Positions 40,101 to 54,400 of a stretch of DNA of 64,000 nt are shown in pieces. The stretch covers positions 6,563,160-6,627,159 of the forward strand of contig NC_064552.1 of assembly GCF_023856365.1 (NCBI RefSeq). Reading direction: 5' to 3'. Each line of letters opens with the position of its first letter. Within the stretch, counting starts at the first letter, position 1. Source of the DNA: Brienomyrus brachyistius (Eukaryota > Chordata > Actinopteri > Osteoglossiformes > Mormyridae). The position numbers were made by a program, and so were the translations under genes. The notes beneath the pieces are model-generated. The model did no database searches. It was not told the origin of the DNA and saw nothing but the letters and a program-made list of their open reading frames with translations.

Positions 40101-42360
40101 TTCCTGTATGCTACATGTGTAAAATTGAGGCCATTCTGATGCTTCAGTTACACCTTGACTTTTTCTCTCATCATAATAATATTAATAATAATCATACTTT
40201 ATTGGGCTCGACAGGGGGTGACACAGTGGCGCAGTGGTTAACACTGTTGCCTCATAGCCCGGGGGGCCGGGTTCAAGTCTCTGCCATGGCTTCATGTGTG
40301 TGGGGTTTGCATGTTAGGATAGACTCTGGACCCACTATGCAAGCTGTTGCAGAAAATAAATAGATGGATGGATGGATGGATGATTCTTATGGGCAAATAC
40401 TTTTTTTGGCCAGCCCCCTTATGCTCTCCATGTGACACAGACACATATAGCTGAGAGGAGGCTTGGGGGCCACAATACAGGGTCAGCTACCTGCGGTGCC
40501 TTATGCTGCAGATTAAGGGCCTTGCTCAAGGGCCCACAGACATGTGACTATTCTGTTGAGGCTTGTACTATGTTGTGAAATACTCAGGAATGCATTCACT
40601 TCCTATAAAAACAACCTTGTTTTTGAGGAATAGGTTAGCTTGCATCACTCTTCTTCCAGTTATGCAATTATTTTGCTGATAGTTTAAAAAATATATATTT
40701 TCCGTCACTTTTGACCACTAGAGGGAGCTGAGGATGCCTGAAAAGGGAATGACTAAATGCCACGTTTGGTGAACTGGTTTGTGGGTGTACTGGGTTTTCC
40801 ATCAAGATAGCTCCAGCGTCTGGACTTTACCTTTTCCACTGTCTCTGTACATCGTGGGCTGAATGCCTTTAATTGGTTCTACGGGAAGTAATTCCTCGCA
40901 TTTCTGATGAATTCATGCGTTTTTTTTCTTTCCTGTTGGCTTTGAGTTGATGGAGCAACACCTTTAGTTATCTGAATAGCTGTACTAGTTGTTGGCTCAT
41001 GTCAAATGAGCTGTGATCATGAATCTTATCTTGTATACAGATTAATTCAACTTCAGTGATGAAATTTACGGGACAAGTTGTACACCTATGGGATTTTGGT
41101 ATTTGACCGAGATTGATCGCCAAACAGGAAATATATATTTTTTTTTACTTAATTTTTAAGCTGGATTAATATTATGATGTATAATGTGACTCCCCGAATC
41201 ATGTTGTGAGCTTTAGCAAACTTAAAACAGCTGTCATGCCAATAAATTTTTTTTTATTTGAATTCACCGGCAAATGTCCAACCCTTAACACCAAATGTCA
41301 TGTGATGGTGTCTGCATTGTGAAATAGACACATTTAAGTGTAGGTGGATGTTCTCTCGCATACTTATCATTTCCTATACATCTTAGAGAACATTTACTGT
41401 TACAGTGTTGGTGATTAATTTGGGATCTGTTTCATAATGTTTATTGTGGGTCTTTTACCGCAAAAGCAATCACTCTGCATGGGTAGCATCTGGTATGGCG
41501 TGCATTTGTATAGCTAAAGCCAAGCTCAGACCATGCTGCAAAGTCTGGTATTAATGGCTTGGCTTTTAACTGAATGAAATTGCCCTCCGAGTAGCCGAAG
41601 GGGTGGGGGCAGACCTGGTGGGTGGAGCATCCCCACAGGATGGGGAAGCGGAGGGGTTACTGTGTAGGTTAAGTACAGCCTGGGTTTGCTCAAAGAATTA
41701 ATCAGGATAAGTGTGCATATGTCCCCAGAATGGACCAGGAGAACCTTGAATCTTAATTAGCATGAGTGTATTATGGTCTTGCTGTAACAGCATAGGCGGG
41801 GGAAGGGGGTAGTCCTGTTTTTGCCCTTATGTGCCTTTTCTTTGAAATGTGAGCTTCGTTTCTGTCCTAGTACTGCAGCAAATTGCCCCTTGAACCAAGG
41901 GGTTTGAATCTATGGCGGTGATCAAAACATCATTTGAAATTCTATATTTATGTGAAAAATCTAGATATTATATTTCTATGTGTGTTTATGTGTATTACAT
42001 CATGCATGTAGACCAGGCAATTGGCTTTACTAAAAATACACGTGAAATGTCAGACTTTAGCAAAAATTGTCTGGAATTTGTTTTAAAAATAGTAATTTGA
42101 CAGATTATCGAAAGGAAATATGTATGACTTTACTTGTATCTGGACTAAAATCTCAATTAATATGTGAGAAATTCCACTCCAAGGGAAATATTTTGAGTCA
42201 CTGGTTCCCCTAAGCAATATGTGAGCTGTGGGTGGAAACTGGTTACCAAGAAGGAACCACACACAGACTTACTGGTTATAAACCCATAACCTCTGAGGTG
42301 GGCAGTAAAACCTATTTTACCTTTTCTGACGTTAAATAATTTTGACAAGTGGCGGTAAAA

Positions 42361-42417
<57 letters not shown>

Positions 42418-45400
42418 TATATATATATTCACACACACACATACTAATTTAAGGAGATTTATGTATGTAAGGTATTAATTTGAACTGTAACTAATGAGTA
42501 AAACGCTGACGATTAAAATCTCCATCAGAAATGCAGTGAGGCCACAGTTGGTAGTATAACTAAGGTTTCTGAAGTAAAGAAGAGTGCCTTGTCATCCTTT
42601 TAATGAGGCAAGTGTTCATCCTGTCAGACCTATCAGCACATGTCCCGTCTGGGCCTGATCCAATCAGGCGATCATCTAACAGAGGGGCTTGCTGTGGATC
42701 AGGGCGGCTAATCAGGGGCTCGTGGGTGTCTATCCAGGAGGTGAGTGACGGCTCTGGTTTGTTGGGGCAGAAGTACAGTTGAAGGATGACCACTGCCCTC
42801 AGCTGTGAGGACATGAATGGAAATAAGGGCCAAGCGTCTGGCAGTCGGCTTAGTCGACTCAAAACAATTATCCAGCAGAGGGATCAAGAACATTCCTGCA
42901 ATAACGGACCCACCTATTAGGAGTGGTGTTGTAATAGACTAGCAGGTGGCCTTTTTAAGTCCAGTCTCACCAGGGAGGATTCCAGCTGACTGACAAATCT
43001 AAATGAAAACATTTTTTATTATTATTTTTTTCTTCTTAAGTGAAAGTTTTGCAAATTCTGGTTCAAACTCCTCGATCTTCAGAACTGGACCCTCTTTGAT
43101 GACATAAATCGGAGAAGCAGCCGGATTCGTCACGTAAAGCCGCCTCCCTGCTCCCACAGCACAGCTAGCAAGCGACCGGCCCGTAAAGTGGAACCTCGAA
43201 AGCACATCCCCTTTAAATATTTCCCTACGTATCTTTCTTTACGAGACATGGGACGAGCACTGGCCGCCAGAAAGCAGCACATGCCTCTCCGGGGAAGAGT
43301 ATTATTTCAGCAGAGAGACACGGGTCATTCGCGAGCGGGACCAGACCCAACAGCCCTCGGATCCACCGCCCCCACCGTGCACACTAATGCGTTTCAGATG
43401 CCTGACCAGCGAAGCTGATGAACAGCCAAAAACAGCAACTTCCATCCTCCAACCTGACTGTTTGTGCTTTTGCAGGATTTACCAAGCAGTGTATTCATTC
43501 TGTTTAAAAGGTCTTGCCTACGATGGAACCTTGATAGGTATCGGCGATATCGGCTGTCCCTTTAAGATGTCATATCTTCAAGAAGAGCATCAGATTTAGT
43601 TCTTGCAGAGAATTACCTGCAAATCTTTCATTTGTTACTTTTTAAATACAGATCTGACTGATTAAATATGTCCAGGATAAAGAGGTGGAAGGATGGGTTA
43701 AATGCAAATGCATTTAAATGTTAATACATTTTATTTATTCAGTTACCTTTATTCAAAATGATGTACATTTTTGAGAAAGCTGGGTCAGCCAGTTCCTGGA
43801 GGACCTGGAGTTAAGGGTGTTGCTCAAGGGCCCAGTGGTGAAATCGCGAACTGTTTTGATCCTGGGATTTGAACCGGTAACCTACTGATCACTGCCACAG
43901 TGTGCTTTCACGCTGAGCCACACACCACCCCCTACGTTCGATTGATGTCATATCCAGAGGTAAAATAAACTGGAAAATAGGTCCACACTCTTCCACTTTG
44001 TATTTTCCAACTGCGAATCTACCGTAGGTTTGTTTGTAACATTATGGATGTTATGCGAGTACATCACAGGAAATTCACTGAGCGCAATTTTTGAGACAAC
44101 TAAAACTGCATTTTGGATTGTGGTGGGAACCCTTGGAAAAGCACACGGACATCGGGAGAATGTGCAAACTGCACACACGCCAAGCCAAGGTGGGAGAAGA
44201 ACCCACAACCCAGGAGATGTGGCATTTCTACAGTGCTTCTCTATAAGCATCACTACCAATGTCTGGGAACAATATGTACTTCATAATGCATGTACATCTG
44301 ATTTGTCCATCTGTTTGATAAGGTCACATTGATTGTTACTGGACCAAACGCTCATGTCCCAAAACTGGGAGATCAATGTACACACTGATCAGCCACAACA
44401 TCCATGTAGCATAAGTGAATAACATTGATTATCTCATTACAATGGCACCTGTCACAGGTGGTATTCCGGATGGCAGTGGCATTCCAGATTGGCGGTGGCA
44501 TTCCCGATTGGTGGTGGCATTCCCAATGGTGGTGGTATTCCCAATTGGCAGTGGCATTCCCGATTGCCAGTGGTATTCCCCATTGGCGGTGGCATTCCCA
44601 ATTGGTGGTGGCATTCCCGATTGGCAGTGGCCCCTTTCAGCAGCGTAATGCGCCCTGCCGCAGGGGGGGACCTATACAATATTAGGCAAGTGATCTTAAT
44701 GTTAAGCTTAGTAAATAATGAGAAATGCTGATATATGTTCCTAGAATGATAAAGAGCAAAAAGTAAATTAAAGCATGATGTTTTTGCAGGACAAATTTAT
44801 AGAGCAGTCAGACAAGCGCCATCATTTTAACAGCAAAAGCTCTTTTTTATTAACTTGATAGGTTGATATGTTGTATCCAGAATAACTTTTGTGAAAATTA
44901 TGAAGGGCTATGCTCATTGCTTTTATGCGTTTCTGGTATTTCAAAGACTGTGAATGTACTTAGCAGAAGACTTAATGTAGTCACATGGGATCTTTGTCTT
45001 CATGATAAATAACTTGCATAATAGAGCATTTCTTCTGGATTCATGAACATAGTAAAAATGAACAGGAATATCACCAATGTTGTTTTACTGACTTTTATTC
45101 AGAATCTATGCTGATTTTTTGAAAATCCAGCATTAATATAACTTTGATTCTGTTTCTAACACTGATGAGTTAACCAGGATTCTGTAAAGCAAAGATTAAT
45201 ACGCAGGCAGATCCAGCCTGACTTTGAGTGAGGAGCGGTGGGTGATGAAAGAGGCCTGTTGGAAATGAAAACCACGGCGAGAGAGAGAGAGAGAGCTGTA
45301 GGCATCTGCAGATCCGGACTGGGGAATCTCGGGAAACCGTAATAAGGACCAACAGACCTGCGGTCTGCCAGGACTCTGCTGGAATTTTTTCCTGCAATAT

Positions 45401-48400
45401 ATTTTCAAAAGTGCAGGCATTGGATAGAGTTGAATGGCTGCGATTTTCCCCAGCTTGGAGAGGTCGGCCTATGACCGAGGTTGGAGATGAGGGCACTGCC
45501 CCGAGCCTCTGTGTATCTCCTCGTGATACAATGAGGCCCATTCTCGAATCCCCAGAATGATCTCACTGAGGAAGGCAGAATGGCCATATTCATCTTCAGG
45601 GGCTTCACAATGGACAAGATTGAGAGCAAACAAAGGAGGGTGGCTCGGGGGGGGGGAGAAAGAGGTCTGCAGTGAAAAGGGCTCTCATGGAGCGAGTGGC
45701 TGAGACTCATTCCGGGCTGGAGACTCGGGATGGAGGCTTGGTGCAGGGAGAGGCGGGGAAGTGACCCTTGGTGATTCATGTGTGGGCACACATGGGGTAT
45801 AGTCAGAGTAAGCTTACTTCGGCTGTGTGTGGCACCGGTGGCCCACAAAGGAAGACTGGTGCTACTCTCCTCCTGCTTGTCTCTTTACAATTTTTCATCA
45901 CACAGACTTTTTCGAAGATCTGTAACAAATCCAGTTTCCATGCTTGTCGTCCTGGAATTCGTGCCCCTTTTTTCCCTGACCGTGAGCAGACTCACTATTT
46001 CTTTTACGAGCCGGACTGTTAAGCGGACACGTTTTCATCCATCCATCACGCATCCATCCATTTATTTTCTGCAATTACTTATCCATTTGCATCTATGGTG
46101 ATTCTGAGTCATGCCTTGAGGGCACGCACAGTTCAGTAAAGCATCATCAGCAGGAGGCGTCTTCCCTTTCCAGGTTACATACGTGCCTATATGCGTACCC
46201 TGATGCATACACACAGGCGCAATTATTCAGTTGCATTTGATTCTCATTGCACCTCTATTGCATGTTAGTACCTGCCAAATGGAAACTTTAAACTGTCATT
46301 GTTTCGTTTTGTCCCTGGAAATACCTACTTTCTAGTACTTTCAGTATCTACTGTCCAATCATCTCTTTACCTGATGATGTGATAGTTCTGCATTAAATGC
46401 TGAGTCACTGTCAGCCATTTCCATAACAGGAGGGCATTATGGCAAGAGAGCACAATCTTTGCGAAGAAGCATGCATTTCACTACCTGACATGTCTATCCA
46501 GTGCCAATGATACTACTGATACTACTCGAGTACTAATAATACTACTAATAGTAACAAATTAATACTATTAGTAACATTGATGTTGGCACATATGATGAAG
46601 GAATAAAGGAGCAGTAGTAGGAGCTGAAAATGCAATTAAAACAATGACATCCGTCCTGCACAGCATTTCCTGCGTTAATGCACTTCTACATCACAGAGCG
46701 CCGTTTCCATCCCTCCTAGTCTCTCTGGCTTTAGAGGAACAGACTCTGCCCTCCTCTCCTTGGCAGGGATTTGCTGAGAGCACAGCAGGATGGGGTGTGG
46801 CTTGGCGTGGGCGTGGGCCGCCGCCTCTGCAGGAGAGGCGCTCCACATTTCGAGGGCGCGCGTTGCCCGCGATCGCTTTTAAGGCACTTTCAGTTACTTC
46901 ATCCAGGCTATTTATAGAACCTTGTGGGGACGCTGCCCTGCTTTACCTTCACATCCCATGCTCCTCTTTTCTGGCGGCTCCTGCATGCCCCCCTGGAGCC
47001 CCTCGCACCTCGCACCAAGCAGAGCCTACCCATATCCACCTCCTTATTCCCAAACTGATGGTGCGATCCAATAAAGATTTATTATGTATAAAGAGTTTAG
47101 CAGATTCCCTGTCTTGGCTAAGCGGGATTTGTTTTTTCCCGACTGAGTGCGATAGGCGGAAGAGAGATGGGGAGGGAATTGCAGCAGTGTTGTGGTGCGG
47201 TAGTGTCACATGATTTCATAGTGTCTCTTGCAGCAGTAACCGCTAGCTTAGTGATCTATCTCTCTCTCTCTCTCTCTCCCTCTCTCTTTCTCTCTCTCCT
47301 TCCTCTGTCTTTCTTCTCTCCCTCCCTGACATACACACACGCACAGTGACAGATCCTCTCCGTCAGTTTCTCTCTCGTGCGCTGGTGGGGTGGGTGGGAT
47401 TTTATGAGGGCTGGTCGTGACCGTAGCCTCACATGGGCCCGAGACTAATCATGTCCTTCTGCTGTTGCTTTTTTTTCAGGGACTATGGCACCTCGAAACG
47501 CAAGTCAGGTAAGGGAACCGCTCGCATTTAAGACACGCCTTTCCCCGCAGCGACCTCTGAACCTCTGCTATCTCCACAACCTGTTGCACATTTGCTCCCT
47601 TCCTACAGGGGCTGGGGTGGGCGTTGGGAGCCTCCCCGAGGTTGCGATTGCAGTGAGACCATATTCTGATCTGTGTTTACATTCTGCATGGAGATGTCAT
47701 TGAGCTAATATGCAGCCTTGTGCATGCGATGAGTGACATCACGGCGGTGCAGTGTTTCTGTCGCAAGTTGATGGACATGGCAACACGTGGCGTCGTTATG
47801 CCAGAATGTTTGGGGGAACCTGAGAGGAAGCTCGTCTTCTGATCCTGCATGTCCCAGGGGCACAGCATGAGCTGCTCTTGGACTTCCTTGTTGTTCGGCC
47901 GGAGGTGTCAAAGAATCTGCCGCTAATTACAGACACTGGGTTAGGTGATTAAAGGTCCGTCTCATAAAGGAGATGCGATTTGATCAGAACCTTGTTGTCG
48001 TCTTACTTGGCCCTGAAAAATGACGCCTGCTTTGGTAACTGTATGCTGAACAGTAATGTGTTAGTGTGACCCAGTGAGATTCGAGTGAACAGGCATCTGT
48101 GTAATATACTGAACTGTCAGGCTGATAGGTGGTTTTTTTGAAATATTATCTGTGTCTGTCTGTCCGTCCGTCCGTCTGTCCATCTCTCTGTCTGTCTGTG
48201 ACTTTATATGATGTTTGTTTATTTCTTAGTTATCACCTATAGCACAGTATATGAGTTTGTTTTTGCTGACTGGGAGGTCATGTGAAGTTCTCCTCCCAGA
48301 GTTTGTAGAGCCAGTATGTGCCCAGGACACGGCAGGAAAACGCCCAATAGGCATGTGCCTGGATTTGGCTGCTCGTCCTCCCTGGAGCGTGTGCCTGGTT

Positions 48401-51400
48401 CTCTGTACTTCAAGGTCTCTTTACCTGGTTTGCAGTAACGGCATCCATCTGCATAACCGGGCACAGTGTGAGACGGCAAAGCGTCAGTTGTTTTGAATAA
48501 CAGCATCTGCTAAGCAACTGAGAATGTAATAGATGACTTTTACTGCCAGTGCATTAAGTATAGTATTTATAAACTTGGCAGAAAGGGTTATGTAGCCTAG
48601 CACTTAAATTACAGCTCTGCATTGTTCACCACTGAGATAACTCTAGATTAATTCTTCTGCGTTTCTCCTCTGATAACACTGTGGATGCAGCCCTAGCGGA
48701 GAGCTAAACTATTTAATTTGGCCGCAGAGAACATTATACGGGTCCTATATAAGTCTTATCGTCTTCTGAAGTTTTTTTTTTTTTTATGTAGAGTTCATGC
48801 ATTTTTCTCAAATGCATTTCCCTGACCTGGTAATTTCAAAAATGCGGTAATTAAAAAATGACACATTTATTCAGTTTAAAAGTGGTTATACCCTTTAAAG
48901 CAAAGAATAAGGTTCCCTTGAAAAGTAGCTAAGAGGGTAATTGCTTTGTTTGATACAGTACGGGGTGTTTATTACGCCACTTCCTTGCAGAAGAACATGT
49001 ATTATCTGCAAAGCATAAATGTAAAAATACTTTGCCAGATACAGTAGCCGTTTGCTTTTATGGTCTTAATTAGAAGGAGCAGGCCATGTTTGGCTAATGG
49101 CCCTACTTTTCTTATTGCAATTGTGTGAAGGGGCTGTGAATCTTTCTACATAATTATAAGGTAACGCTTTACGTTAACTGCACCCTCATGATGCCTTTAT
49201 AATGCATTCATACAACATTCATTCCATCTTCATAATGCATTCGTGAAAACATTAATAAACAACATGTAAGTATACCACAACATCCTATCATATCTCAGCA
49301 GTTTTAATATACATTAATAACGAGCGTTATATGATAATAACAAACTTTATAGTCGTATAGTGTTGGTCATTAATGTATAATGAAGGTCTTGTGGTATGTT
49401 AGGGTAAGGTATACTTACATGCTGCCTGTGAACATTCTATGAATTATAAAGGCATTATGAAGATGCAGTAAAGCCTCACCGACTATAATAAAATTGTTAC
49501 ATTTAAAAATAAAAAAAGTTTACTTGCATAATAAATAAATACTTCATTAAAAATTCCGTTAATCACATAATTATTTCTTTTAATAATAATAATGTGTTGT
49601 CACATATTGGTATATGAATCATATATTAATATATCCATTATGTCACAAAAATTAGGCTAGTCATGCGCCACTGATGTAACAGATAATGAAAGCAGAGTAT
49701 ATTCATCCCAACCTGAGCTTATTTTAACTGCAAGTTGTTCCCAAACAATAGTGTCCTTCATAGAATCCATTATATCCAGCGGGGGGCAGTAGTGACTAAT
49801 AGATGACTGTGCATGTCCCCAGGAGCTCCATTGTGTTGTCATTGGGGCAGAGTCCTCTGTAGGCATCCTGCCTGGTTTTACAACGCTTAGTCCTGGTGGT
49901 AGCTGTCAGGCGTGGGGGGCCGCGGGGGCCTACTGGTGGACAGCAGCACCAGTTAAGGTGTGATTATGGCTCTCTGAGAGGGGAAAAACTTATGGTTCCT
50001 GGGCCCTGTGGGCGGTCGGACTCTGTCCCACTGTACTGAAGCCGAGCCCAGTGAGCAGAATCGCTGGAGATGGCTGACATCATGGATAGCTTATGGCACC
50101 AAAAGGCCTAAGCATGCAAAACAAAATGAAGGACATGGCCCCCTTGCAACAGGCGATAATTTTCTCTCATGCAGAATATGGAATCTGAAATACCTGTCTG
50201 GGTTATTGATGATGCACGGTGAGAGTCAATTTTGCGTTAAAAGTGAGCCTTACCGGGAATGTGTTATAAGTGACGTTTATTTTCCGTGCCCGAGCCCCCA
50301 GTGTGGGCTGCCAGAGGAACGGCTTATGTGGTTCCGTGTGGCGTGGAAGGGTGCAGCTGTTTTATCTGGAGCAGCCGTGACGTGCCCATGTCCCCTCGCT
50401 GGACGCGACTTGGAGCTCAGGCCCCATGTGTCATTCCATAGTTGAAGGGCAAATACCAAATAGCTGAGGTACAGTACAAACGAAAAGAAGAAAACGAACA
50501 AGAGACCAAAACGCCCTTATATGTGTATCATACCCATTTTATTGCTTCTTAATACTCAACTTATTACTTAATGCCGTAGTTTGTCACACCCTTATGAAAG
50601 TGTATTATTAAAATCCTTGGCTGATAAACTCTTAAAAAAATTTGTTTTCGCACATGTGAGTGCCTCTGAAATTTTATACGACAAGGATGGAAATTCAAGA
50701 ATATTTTAAAGTAATGAGGTGTATAGCTGCTTGCCCTCCTACCAGTGTTTTTGCCTGATGTTTTTCGGTTTTTATGTTCCCTGAAGCATGGGCTTACAGT
50801 TAAAGGGAGTACATTGTAACCATCAACTCCTCAACAGGTGGTGCCATTTCATCAGATTGGCATTAATGCAAATGAGAGGGAGCCTTGCTGGTCCGAGATC
50901 AGCAGAAATGATGCAATGACTCAAGTCTGTGTGTCTTGCAGTCCCCTCTGTATGGTCATTAAATTAGATTGAAATATGCCGGTTCGTTTCCAATTACATG
51001 TTAATTAATCTGAAGGTCAGGGAAGTGATCAGGCACAACAATCAGGGATGTTTGATCTTACAAACCTAACAAATTCACAGTTTACACTTAAATCTTAATT
51101 TTGAAGTTATTCTTTGATAAGATGCATTTCCACAAACTGTACTGGTGTAGTTAATTTGTTACACCAATTAAGCTTGCCATTTCACAACAATAATAAGCTA
51201 AATTCGACCTCTGAATTTTTCCATTAAATTAGGCTCCTTTGGAGGAAAGATTAAGCACTGGCTCTCTTTGTGTGATCTTATCAGATTAATTTAATTCCAT
51301 GATTGCTGTTTATGTGCGGGCTCTTCTGCTTCTCCGACTTTTAAATCGGTTTAAACGGCCTGCAGATTTAATCGAAGATCCCCATTAGCCCGGACTATGC

Positions 51401-54400
51401 TATTTGATACTTATTAAACATACTTAGTAACTAAGTTGTCTTTTTTTTGAGGTGCAAGATATCTGACCACATATTTACATGATGGATGTTCTGTCGCGTT
51501 AAATAAAACGTGCGGGTCGATGATTCATCCTAAAATGCTAGTCTGAAAAGCAGGAAGGATTAAGGCAGAAAAAGTGTGTCGGATTCTGCTGTAGCAGCAG
51601 AGGTTTGTTACGCTCTTTTGGCAGTGCTAGAGGTCGTTTTTTTTTTTTCCTGCACTGTTTCGAGAGCGGCCCAGCCGCATGTGAGGGCCAGATGTGAAGC
51701 AGAGGATGCTGGGCACTTATGTTTACGTGGCAAGTGGAAGTAATTTCAGAGTGACGTAGGAGGGGCTAATAATGTTTACAGGGGCTAGAAGCGCGGAGGA
51801 AAAGGTCAGCAGAGGGTGCAGGGGAATTGTGAGGAGCGGCTGGGGAGCTAGAGGTGGGGACTGGGATGGGGAGGAGGCAGAAAGGCGCTCCCATTAGCGT
51901 AACTTCCTTTAGCGGAACTCCCTTTAGCGTAACCCTTTAGCGTAACCCTTTAGCGTAACTCCTTTTAGCATAACTCCCTTTAGCGTAACTCCTTTTAGCA
52001 TAACTCCCTTTAGCATAACTCCCTTTAGCGTAACCCTTTATCGTAACTCCCTTTAGCGAAATCGTTTTGGGGAACGTCGTTTAGTGGAACAACGTAGCTA
52101 CTTTTCCTGAGTACTAAGTGTGTTTGGGGTGTTTATGCACGAGCCCAGTTCTATGAGCACCTGACTACAGTTCCTTTTCGGGTAATTAAGGCTAATGTCA
52201 TCCAGAAGATTGAGAAGAATTTGGCACAGATGTGTATATGGTTCCAAATAATCTGCATGGGATTTGCGATCACAGTCCACTGTGTACGAATCCCCAGCTG
52301 CGTTTTCTAATGATGCATTTCACGTTGCGCAGCTGCTCTGCATTTTTGCATGTGTCTCAGTATTGCACCGTCTGCATAAAATGAAGATCATTAATAAAAA
52401 AATGTGATAATAAACAAATGGGTTAGCTTTAGCATTCGCCTATGGCGTCAAACTCCATTTTTTTTGTTACAAAAATTCTTCATTTTCTCAACACAAATCC
52501 GATGTAGCTGTCAAAAGATGGGCATGGTTTGGTTAGGTACTGTCTTTTGTGGTGTTATAGGTTACCCAGAAGATCTGGTCAGAATTAACGCTAGCAAAAC
52601 TGGGTAACGCAATGAAAGTTGCAGCCATATCACTGCACACCCCCAGGAAGCCTCGTTGCAATGTTATTAGATCAGAAGCGAACAGCTGCGTTTCATCCTC
52701 CGGCATTTAAACACTGCGGTCACGTGACCCTACACGTAATTCAGTGTGCGTTCAGTGGAGGCCCTTGCCTCTGCTTGGAGGATCTGATTAACTGCTGTTG
52801 AAACAGTCGGCGCACTTATGCAGTGCCAACTGGAATGAAGAAATCAGATACTACGGGTTGCTAGGAGGTGGATTCTTTACAATAAAAAAAATATGTTATC
52901 AGACAGCTGAGGTCACAACTGTTGAGCCCATGCCGAAAATGCAGAGAAGCTGGTTGTGTTTTCTTTGCCGTGAGACTGAGATATATATGCTTGTGTAGGT
53001 TCAACCATACTTGCCATAGGGTAAGCAATACGATGGATCTGATTACGTTAAACCTTAAAGTTACTAAAACCACAAACGTACGCATAACTATATGTAAAAT
53101 ATGTAGAATCCTTATTTGAATAGCAATAATTCAAAATGTGTCCACGATATCATAATATATTGTTATACAGATATGGGTTCGCTAGTAACATTTGTTGGGC
53201 TGGGTTGGAGCGTTAAGCTTCTGCATGGTATTGAATGGTTTGGCGATGTGCAGTGGACCACTGGAACTGCTCGCGGTGCAGTGGATGGGCCGGACTTTCG
53301 ACACACCCATTCGAATCGTCTGCCACCTGTCGATGCCAACTGGCCGTGTGTGTGTTGGGAGATAAGTGAGCTGAGATATCTCACGTTCCTGTTCTGTCAC
53401 CGTTCCTCTCTGCTCTTGTATTAATGCCAATTATGTTTCTTATGTCGAGTTATTTTCAGTAGGTGTTCATTTGTTAAGATTTTATTTTTGTCGTATGGAT
53501 TATACAGTGCTGAGCAGAAGTATTAGGCAGTCAAAGAAAATCTTAAAAGTATTTTTCTCAGTAATAAGGGAATATTTGCTCAGAAAAAAACTAACATTAG
53601 AAAATACATAAATTGACAGTAAAACAACAAAAAATACACACGATTTTTTTTTCTGTTCCTCTAATTTGGTCCACGGCTAGATGAACACTGCTGCAGCTCC
53701 CAAACCTCTCCTCAGGGGCACCTCAGCCAGTCCACGTATTTATTAAATGTCACCATCAGCTCAATCAGTTATTTTAATTAGTTAAATAACTAAATGAAGT
53801 TTTGACTAGCCAAATACAGTATATTGTGCTACTGGTCAAGTAAAAAAAATACATGGGTATATTGGATGATTGCTGTTAATACTTAGGTGACACTTTATAA
53901 CAGACATGATAACATAGTTTTACACCAACATTAAACGTTAACTTCTTTGACTGTCTAAGATTTTTGCACAGTATTTTGTGTGTGTGTGTGTGTGTGTGTG
54001 AAAAAGAGAGAGAGATCAGTTATTAAGGCTTTACTATAAATTATTAATATTTCCTTTTTGTTTGTCTTCCCAAAGTTTCAGAAATGTATACCCCACCCTG
54101 TTGGAAGAGAAATATCTAAGATGGGAGCAGCACGTAGCCTGACAACAGTAACCAGGCTGTGTAGAGGAGCGTTGTCCTAATGCCACAGTCTCCCACGCGA
54201 AACCATTGTTTGTCAGAGAGTAGGTGTTTGGGGCAGGTCACCATGCTACTGCCTGCTGATCATTAACTTGCACCAGTGTATCCTGCATTAAGTTAAGTCC
54301 TTGACGACCTGCAGACAGTCCATGTTTTTGCTCCCTCCCTGCTCCCTATTGGGTGCTGGGAGGGAGCAAAAACATAAACCCGTCTGAGGGTCCCTGAGGA

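Larger units (their letters stand above)
32679..47479 (+). other. SH3PXD2A intron 5
   Basis: 14.8-kb GT-AG intron, the largest here. It contains a tandem pair of SINEs (33226-33892), a Tigger-like element (35621-36042), several older SINEs, an AT microsatellite (42357-42440) and a 19-bp minisatellite (44458-44632). The 46.6-47.2 kb part is GC-rich with a long open frame but no known protein. Confidence 0.85.

Noticed and set aside
45405..45848. 147-codon minus-strand open frame
   Set aside because: No similarity to any family I know and composition typical of GC-rich intron; no splice context.
46644..47213. 189-codon open frame upstream of SH3PXD2A exon 6
   Set aside because: It is the longest frame in the window but shows no recognisable domain and sits in a GC-rich intronic stretch where stops are rare. 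It does not splice naturally in frame to exon 6. Kept only as background.
51896..52064. Regular short repeats resembling a CRISPR array
   Set aside because: Units are contiguous without unique spacers and the genome is eukaryotic; it is a minisatellite.
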